This document shows positions 58,693 to 64,000 of a stretch of DNA of 64,000 nt, piece after piece. The notes below the pieces were generated by a model. That model was not told where the DNA came from, did no database searches, and worked only from the letters and a program-made list of their open reading frames with translations. The translations under genes were made by a program, and so were the position numbers. The stretch comes from UMGS1532 sp045542355 (GTDB taxonomy: Bacteria; Bacillota; Clostridia; Oscillospirales; Acutalibacteraceae): positions 1 through 64,000 of the forward strand of contig JAZQKX010000034.1 of the NCBI GenBank assembly GCA_045542355.1, read 5' to 3'. Position 1 is the stretch's first letter; every line of letters starts with the position of its first letter.

Positions 58693-60807
58693 TTAGAATA
58701 TTTTTACAACCGAATTAAATATAAAGCACATAAGTAAACCCACAACAGTTGGCAGAACTGCCGATAAAATGGTCCATTTCATACTACCCGTTTCGTGTTT
58801 AATTGTCAGACAGGTTGTGGCACACGGCCAGTGGAACAGGCAAAAGAGCATCATAGAAATTGCTGTAGTATAAGTCCATCCGTTGTTTATCAGTAACGCT
58901 TTTAATTCATGTAAGCTTCCGTATTCTATAAGCGTACCGGTGCTCATATATGTCATAATTATTATTGGTATCACGATTTCATTTGCAGGAAATCCTAAAA
59001 TAAAAGCCATTAATATAACGCCGTCAAGGCCAAATAACTCTGCTATTGGATTTAATGCATTTGAGCATATTGATAGGAGGGTTGAGCCACCTACTGTTAC
59101 ATTTGCTAAAATCCAAATAAGCATACCCGCAGGTATCGAGGAGATAACCGCTCTGCCTAATACAAAAAGTGTTCTATCTACAATAGAACGAACTATAATT
59201 TTACCGATTTGGGGCTTTCTAAAAGGTGGGAGCTCCAAAGCAAAGGAAGAGGGGACACCTTTAAGTAACGTTCGAGACAAAAGTTTTGATATAGCAAATG
59301 TTACAATAACGCCTAAAACAATCAAAGCTAACAATAAAAAAGTAGAGGATAACGTTCCTAAAAAACCACCAACACTTCCTATAAAAAACATGGATATAAT
59401 CGCAATAAGGGTTGGATATCGACCGTTGCAAGGCACAAAATTATTAGTGAGGGTTGCAATCAGTCTTTCTCTGGGAGATTCAATAATTCTACAGCCAACC
59501 ACACCTGCCGCGTTACATCCGAAACCCATGCATATTGTCAAAGCCTGTTTCCCACATGTTTCAGCCTTTTTGAAGTGATGGTCCAGATTGAAAGCTACCC
59601 TAGGCAAATAGCCTAAATCCTCCAACACGGTGAATAACGGGAAGAAAATAGCCATCGGCGGAAGCATCACAGATACCACCCATGCAAGAACCCTGTAGCC
59701 ACCGTGTACCACAACCCCCGTTAACCAATCTGGTGCGTCGAGATAATCAAACAAGAGCACCAACCAATCTTCCACCTTAAATAATATGTTACTAAGCAGC
59801 GTTGATGGGTAATTAGAACCGCTTATTGTCAACCAGAAAATGATAAACAAAAGACTCAGCATTATTGGTATTCCTGTTCTTTTCCCGGTAAGAATTTTGT
59901 CGAACTTTTCTTCTCGTTTGATGTGGCTGTTCTCTCCTGATGTAACTACTTCGCCGTAAATATATTCTGATGTTAATATACTGCATCCTGCTGCTGCATC
60001 ACTTACTGTTTGCGGTGATAAATGTTTTGAATATTCCTCCAATGCATCATTTATCTCAGATATATTATACAAATCAGATTCTAAATGATTATTAATTTTC
60101 TCTATGGTTTTGTCGTCAGCTTCAAGGAGCTTAAAAGCTATCCATCTTGGATTTAAGTTTCTGCAATCAATGGATTTCTCAATAGGGATAACTAAATCTT
60201 TAAGAGCATCTTCTATTGTCTTGGGATATTTTACTTTAAAATATTCTGTACCATTGGAATTAAGGAGGGTATTGATAAACGCTTTTACGCCTTTATTTCT
60301 TCTTGCTGACATAGGTACTACCGGCGCTTTTAAATATCGGGACAGTCTTTCATAATCAATATGTATGTTTTTTCGCTTAGCTTCATCTATCAGGTTTACA
60401 CAAACTATTACGTTTTTAAACAGTTCACGCGTTTGTATCACAAGATTCAGGTTCCTCTCAAGACAGGTTGCATCACAAACAACAGCGACACAGTCGGCGT
60501 TGCCAAAGCATATATAATCACCCGCAACTTCCTCTTCGGGGCTGTCCGCTTTCAGAGAGTATGTACCAGGCAGGTCTATAACTAACAGATTTTTACCCTG
60601 ATATTTTAAACTACCCGCAGCACTGCTAACGGTTTTTCCTGCCCAGTTGCCGGTGTGCTGGTTAAGCCCTGTAAGTTCATTAAACAGTGTGCTTTTTCCC
60701 ACATTGGGATTACCAGCTAATGCAACGGTAATATCATAATTTTGAGGATTTATATTAATACCTATGTCTTGTGATTTATGGCCAGTAGAGCTACCAGTCA
60801 GACCCAT
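58693..60807 (-). CDS. feoB: Ferrous iron transport protein B
   Basis: The protein has about 704 residues. An N-terminal G domain carries G1 GNPNVGKST (about 31-39), G3 DLPGTYSL and G4 NLID. A helical spacer and a membrane domain of about eight to ten helices follow, with the Gate motifs CMGFGCNAAGV and VPCNGRYPTL. It imports Fe2+ in anoxic cells. ATG 60807 is preferred, because AAGGAG inside the feoA end is eight bases away; a GTG at 60816 overlaps the feoA stop. Confidence 0.95.
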   Translation of the reverse strand: MGLTGSSTGHKSQDIGININPQNYDITVALAGNPNVGKSTLFNELTGLNQHTGNWAGKTVSSAAGSLKYQGKNLLVIDLPGTYSLKADSPEEEVAGDYICFGNADCVAVVCDATCLERNLNLVIQTRELFKNVIVCVNLIDEAKRKNIHIDYERLSRYLKAPVVPMSARRNKGVKAFINTLLNSNGTEYFKVKYPKTIEDALKDLVIPIEKSIDCRNLNPRWIAFKLLEADDKTIEKINNHLESDLYNISEINDALEEYSKHLSPQTVSDAAAGCSILTSEYIYGEVVTSGENSHIKREEKFDKILTGKRTGIPIMLSLLFIIFWLTISGSNYPSTLLSNILFKVEDWLVLLFDYLDAPDWLTGVVVHGGYRVLAWVVSVMLPPMAIFFPLFTVLEDLGYLPRVAFNLDHHFKKAETCGKQALTICMGFGCNAAGVVGCRIIESPRERLIATLTNNFVPCNGRYPTLIAIISMFFIGSVGGFLGTLSSTFLLLALIVLGVIVTFAISKLLSRTLLKGVPSSFALELPPFRKPQIGKIIVRSIVDRTLFVLGRAVISSIPAGMLIWILANVTVGGSTLLSICSNALNPIAELFGLDGVILMAFILGFPANEIVIPIIIMTYMSTGTLIEYGSLHELKALLINNGWTYTTAISMMLFCLFHWPCATTCLTIKHETGSMKWTILSAVLPTVVGLLMCFIFNSVVKIF

Positions 60808-60812
60808 CAGTA

Positions 60813-61037
60813 TCACTCCTTGTTAACGCAGATGTTTTTAGTGTCGCTGTTTCTTAGAGCAATCAAAGCGCCTCTTATCCTATATGCAATAGGATCTCCG
60901 TATTGACTCTTAATTACACATTTAACCTTTGTCCCGATGATAAGTCCTAAATCTAAGAGGCGTCTTCGAATTGCTCCTTGTAGCTTAATTTCGGTAACCG
61001 TTGCCGACTGACCTTCTTGTAGTTCGTTTAATGTCAT
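60813..61037 (-). CDS. feoA: Ferrous iron transport protein A
   Basis: The 74-residue SH3-like protein has the FeoA pattern MTLNELQEGQSATVTEI, then RRRLLDLGLIIGTKV and IAYRIRGALIALR. It assists FeoB in iron uptake. ATG 61037 follows AAGGTG on the minus strand; an upstream in-frame extension of 26 codons has no site. The gene is coupled to feoB. I could not define a Fur box or promoter with confidence. Confidence 0.93.
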   Translation of the reverse strand: MTLNELQEGQSATVTEIKLQGAIRRRLLDLGLIIGTKVKCVIKSQYGDPIAYRIRGALIALRNSDTKNICVNKE

Positions 61038-61153
61038 GCTATTCACCTTACAGTTTTTACTGTTATTATGATATTCTCGTATGTATTTAATTGTTACGGT
61101 TGTTTTAAAACCCATTATTTGTCAATAATTATAAAGCAAATGTACCAATTCTC

Positions 61154-61182
61154 TTGACAATAGTACGAATAATATGTACAAT
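61154..61182 (+). promoter_or_regulatory. RNase J gene promoter
   Basis: TTGACA (61154-61159), 17 bp and TACAAT (61177-61182), leaving a leader of about 65 nt before the ATG at 61253. Confidence 0.8.
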
Positions 61183-61252
61183 TATAGTTGTATTATTATG
61201 TAGTTTAAAGATTAGTATATATTTATACATAAATTTAATATGGAGGTATTAT

Positions 61253-63142
61253 ATGGCTCAACAATCAAGTAAGAGCGTAAAACAAGAAGAAACTAAGTCA
61301 TTAAAGAAAAACAAAAAACAAACTAAAAAGCCCGTTAATCAGCAATCTTTAAAAACAAAATCCACTTTTCAAAGGTCATCTCGAAAACCTCAAAAAAGCA
61401 ACCAATCTGCTGAGTCTAAAAGAAAATCAGCGACTTCCGGAAAAACCAGAAAATCATTAGCGAACAAAGAGAATAAAAAAAATACTTTACCTCTAAGAAT
61501 AATTCCTTTAGGCGGTCTTAACGAAATAGGTAAGAATATCACTCTTTATGAATATGGCAACGACATGTTGCTTGTTGACTGCGGTATGTCTTTCCCCGAC
61601 GAGGATTTACCGGGCGTTGATATCGTAATTCCCGATTTCACTTATATAATTAAAAATAAAGATAAAATCAGGGGTATGGTTGTAACACATGGACACGAGG
61701 ACCATATCGGCGCTATTCCTTATCTTTTAAAGGAACTTAATATTCCTATCTACGGAACTAAGCTCACCGTTGGATTGATTTCGGGAAAACTTAAGGAGCA
61801 CAATTTACTAGCCAGTGCTAAGCTGAATTCTGTAAATACAGGTGAATCAGTTAAATTGGGCGGTTTCTCGGTTGAGTTCATTCATGTTAACCATTCAATT
61901 CCTGATGCATGTGGTTTTGCAATTAAGTGCGGTGCGGGTACGGTAATCCAGACAGGTGACTTCAAGATTGATACAACCCCCATCGACGATAATGTTATAG
62001 ATATAGCCCGTTTTGCAGAGTTGGGTCGTGAGGGCGTTTTAGCCCTACTTTCAGATTCAACCAATGCCGAACGCTCGGGTTATACCCAGTCGGAAAGGGT
62101 AGTAGGCGGTTCCTTCTCAAACCTTTTCAGAATCGCAGAGGGACATAGAATTATAGTTGCAACCTTTTCCTCAAACATCCACCGTTTACAGCAGATTATA
62201 GATGAGGCCGTTAACTGTGACAGAAAGGTTGCAGTTTCAGGCAGAAGCATGATAAACGTTGTGGCTGTTGCTAGTGAGCTTGGGTATCTTAACGTTCCCA
62301 ATGGTGTGCTTGTTGATATTGATATGGTCAGACACTATGAGCCTGGTGAGATTGTTATTATAACAACAGGTAGTCAGGGAGAGCCTATGTCTGCACTTCA
62401 TAGAATGGCCTTCGGTGACCACCGTCAAATCGGCATTTCACCCGAGGATATGATAATCATTTCGGCAACACCTATACCTGGTAACGAAAAGCTTGTTGGC
62501 AAGGTTATTAATGAGCTTATAAAACTGGGTGCCAATGTTGTATACGAAAAGATGTACGATGTACATGTTTCAGGTCATGCATGTCAGGAAGAACTGAAAC
62601 TGATGCTAAGTATTGTTAAACCCAAATTTTTCATACCTGTTCACGGTGAGCAAAAACACCTTTTCAAACATGCAAATCTTGCTGTTCAGATGGGCATGGA
62701 TGAGAAAAACATTTTAACAACCGAGATTGGTAAGGTAATAGAATTCAAAAACGATACCATGAAAGTTGTTGAATCTGTCCCTGCAGGTAGAGTGTTGGTT
62801 GATGGTCTTGGTGTTGGTGACGTAGGAAGCGTTGTTCTTCGTGACCGTAAACATTTGGCAGAGGACGGTCTTGTTATCATTACTGTCACCATGGATTCTG
62901 CCACATGTGAGGTTATATCAGGACCGGAAGTTATTTCCCGCGGATTTGTGTATGTAAGAGAGGCTGAAAAGCTCTTCGATGAAGTACGTGAGGTGGCATG
63001 TGACACTTTAGAGCGTTGTTATGATAAAAGAGTAACCGATTGGAATTCTATAAAGGTGCGTCTACGCGACGATACCTCTAAATTCCTATATGAAAAAACC
63101 AAACGCAATCCTATGATTTTGCCGATTATTATGCAGGTGTAA
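61253..63142 (+). CDS. rnj: Ribonuclease J with a lysine-rich N-terminal extension
   Basis: The 629-residue protein has a metallo-beta-lactamase/beta-CASP core of about 549 residues that begins at LRIIPLGGLNEIGKN (about 81-95), with the zinc motif THGHEDHIGA (about 158-167) and later SGHACQEELKL and HGEQKH. RNase J has endonuclease and 5'-3' exonuclease activity in mRNA decay and rRNA maturation. The first 80 residues are unusual: rich in Lys, Ser, Gln and Arg, without hydrophobic core, probably disordered and RNA-binding. ATG 61253 has TGGAGGT (61241-61247). Confidence 0.94.
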   Translation: MAQQSSKSVKQEETKSLKKNKKQTKKPVNQQSLKTKSTFQRSSRKPQKSNQSAESKRKSATSGKTRKSLANKENKKNTLPLRIIPLGGLNEIGKNITLYEYGNDMLLVDCGMSFPDEDLPGVDIVIPDFTYIIKNKDKIRGMVVTHGHEDHIGAIPYLLKELNIPIYGTKLTVGLISGKLKEHNLLASAKLNSVNTGESVKLGGFSVEFIHVNHSIPDACGFAIKCGAGTVIQTGDFKIDTTPIDDNVIDIARFAELGREGVLALLSDSTNAERSGYTQSERVVGGSFSNLFRIAEGHRIIVATFSSNIHRLQQIIDEAVNCDRKVAVSGRSMINVVAVASELGYLNVPNGVLVDIDMVRHYEPGEIVIITTGSQGEPMSALHRMAFGDHRQIGISPEDMIIISATPIPGNEKLVGKVINELIKLGANVVYEKMYDVHVSGHACQEELKLMLSIVKPKFFIPVHGEQKHLFKHANLAVQMGMDEKNILTTEIGKVIEFKNDTMKVVESVPAGRVLVDGLGVGDVGSVVLRDRKHLAEDGLVIITVTMDSATCEVISGPEVISRGFVYVREAEKLFDEVREVACDTLERCYDKRVTDWNSIKVRLRDDTSKFLYEKTKRNPMILPIIMQV

Positions 63143-63176
63143 ATGAATAGATTATCCCTTTAAAGGAGTGAGCACA

Positions 63177-64000
63177 ATGAAACAAAATAAAGGTTTTCAT
63201 CAAAGCTATCTGCTTTTGTATTTGATTTTGTTATTTCTGTTGGCTTTGAATACTTTTATATTAGCTTTTGTGAACGTAAGGCTAATGCTTGTTTCATTGC
63301 TCATAACCTTAATTGGAGCGGCGTTAGTTATATATAATGCTGTTAATCTACAGGCTACCTATCGTAAGTTCGTCGAAGCCTTAAATAGCAGTGCTCAACC
63401 CCAATCTCCTACCTTGGAAAGATTTAATCTTCCTGTAATATATGTTTCGGATAACGATGAAATCCTTTGGTATAATAAGAAATTCGAAATTCATCTTAAA
63501 GCCAATGATTGCTACGGCAAGAACGTCTATGAGTTTTTAGGGCTTAATCGAGAGACGATTCTTGAGAACGGCACTGCCGAAATCAAATATAACAACAAAG
63601 AATTCAGTGTGTATGGCACTGCCGTACACACTGATTCCTCCTCGCTCAGAATTTTCTACCTGATAGAAAACACTAATTTGAAAAGAGCTGCCAGAGAATA
63701 CCTTGCGGCGCGACCTGTTGTAATGCTAATTGCAACCGATAATTTCAGTGAAGTTATGCGAAACTGCAGGGATAGCGAAAAGTCATCTTTTAGAAGTTCT
63801 ATCCATAAGGAAATCGAAAATTGGCTTTCCAACATCAACTGCATCAGTATTAACCGAAACGATAAGTATATTTTTGTGCTAACCGATGAACGTTCTTTGA
63901 ATAAACTAATCGCAGGTAAATTTAGTATTCTTGAATCGATAAGAAAATTAAAGCAGAATAACTATGGAGGTGTTACATTATCCATAGGCGTTGGCAGGGG
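63177..64000 (+). CDS. gdpP: GdpP-like cyclic-di-AMP phosphodiesterase, 5' part
   Basis: The frame runs off the window after 274 residues. Two N-terminal membrane helices (about 11-55) are followed by a PAS-like domain (about 78-175) and the start of a degenerate GGDEF domain ending LSIGVGRG. This is the layout of GdpP (YybT), whose DHH/DHHA1 domains, expected beyond the window, hydrolyse c-di-AMP. AAAGGAG (63162-63168) supports ATG 63177, and the short gap after the RNase J gene suggests co-transcription. Confidence 0.88.
   Translation, partial: MKQNKGFHQSYLLLYLILLFLLALNTFILAFVNVRLMLVSLLITLIGAALVIYNAVNLQATYRKFVEALNSSAQPQSPTLERFNLPVIYVSDNDEILWYNKKFEIHLKANDCYGKNVYEFLGLNRETILENGTAEIKYNNKEFSVYGTAVHTDSSSLRIFYLIENTNLKRAAREYLAARPVVMLIATDNFSEVMRNCRDSEKSSFRSSIHKEIENWLSNINCISINRNDKYIFVLTDERSLNKLIAGKFSILESIRKLKQNNYGGVTLSIGVGR

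Noticed and set aside
61038..61153. Possible Fur box and minus-strand promoter for feoAB
   Set aside because: AT-rich dyads exist, but none matches a Fur consensus well, and TTGACA on the minus strand near 61118 has no -10 box at the right distance.
63143..63176. Terminator between the RNase J gene and gdpP
   Set aside because: No hairpin is visible in the 34 bases, so co-transcription is more likely.

Overview
The window looks like a chromosomal segment of an endospore-forming, low-G+C Gram-positive of the class Clostridia. An Oscillospiraceae/Ruminococcaceae-type gut anaerobe is my best guess. The evidence is a master sporulation regulator (spo0A), a complete spoIIIAA-AH operon, spoIVA behind a sigma-E-like promoter, the ctsR-mcsA-mcsB-clpC stress operon, RNase J, GdpP, strong GGAGG-type ribosome sites and TTGACA/TATAAT promoters. 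No rRNA operon, CRISPR array or IS element is seen. The taxonomic placement is inference from gene content and order.

Bases 1-4292 are accessory DNA. An 840-base stretch without a convincing gene carries about eleven degenerate copies of a 22-24 bp dyad-containing repeat, a 23-bp-stem hairpin and further inverted repeats. It is followed by a tyrosine recombinase, two small ORFs, and a large serine recombinase whose promoter is embedded in an inverted repeat. The segment ends at a tRNA-Leu(GAG) gene on the minus strand. A 12-bp direct repeat at 833-844 and 4200-4211 and a 15-bp inverted copy of the tRNA anticodon arm at 4140-4154 suggest an integration history at this tRNA.

From 4.4 kb on the DNA is ordinary core genome. 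4.4-9.2 kb: an E2-acyltransferase-fold protein lacking the catalytic His, a YegS-type lipid kinase, spo0A, release factor 3 and a 46-residue membrane peptide. 9.3-14.4 kb: the eight-gene spoIIIA operon (mother-cell export/feeding-tube complex) and an Asp23 protein. 14.5-17.1 kb: a lipoprotein and a membrane acyltransferase. 17.2-26.2 kb: a de novo pyrimidine operon, pyrC-carB-pyrK-pyrD-pyrF-pyrE-pyrB-pyrI, without carA. 26.2-31.1 kb: a Cys/Gly-rich micro-protein and the CtsR regulon operon. 31.1-36.9 kb: sbcDC and a GLUG/Ig-like surface protein.

37-47.6 kb holds the conserved nusB-(TsaD paralogue)-xseA-xseB-ispA-dxs-tlyA-nadK-argR-recN block with tyrS behind it. 47.7-57.1 kb holds a DUF2156 protein, galE, rlmD, a VTT membrane protein, a secreted metallo-beta-lactamase-fold protein, recD2, comF and an MreB homologue. 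57.1-61.0 kb on the minus strand holds spoIVA and feoAB. The window ends with RNase J and the start of gdpP.

In many Firmicutes spoIIIA, asp23, nusB-recN and spo0A form one continuous neighbourhood. Here the same blocks are present, but spo0A lies at the opposite side of the spoIIIA operon and about 22.6 kb of pyrimidine, proteostasis and DNA-repair genes separate asp23 from nusB. The most unusual parts are the repeat-rich recombinase region, the tRNA-linked repeats, and a hairpin that places a ribosome-binding site in its loop upstream of the gene at 51864.
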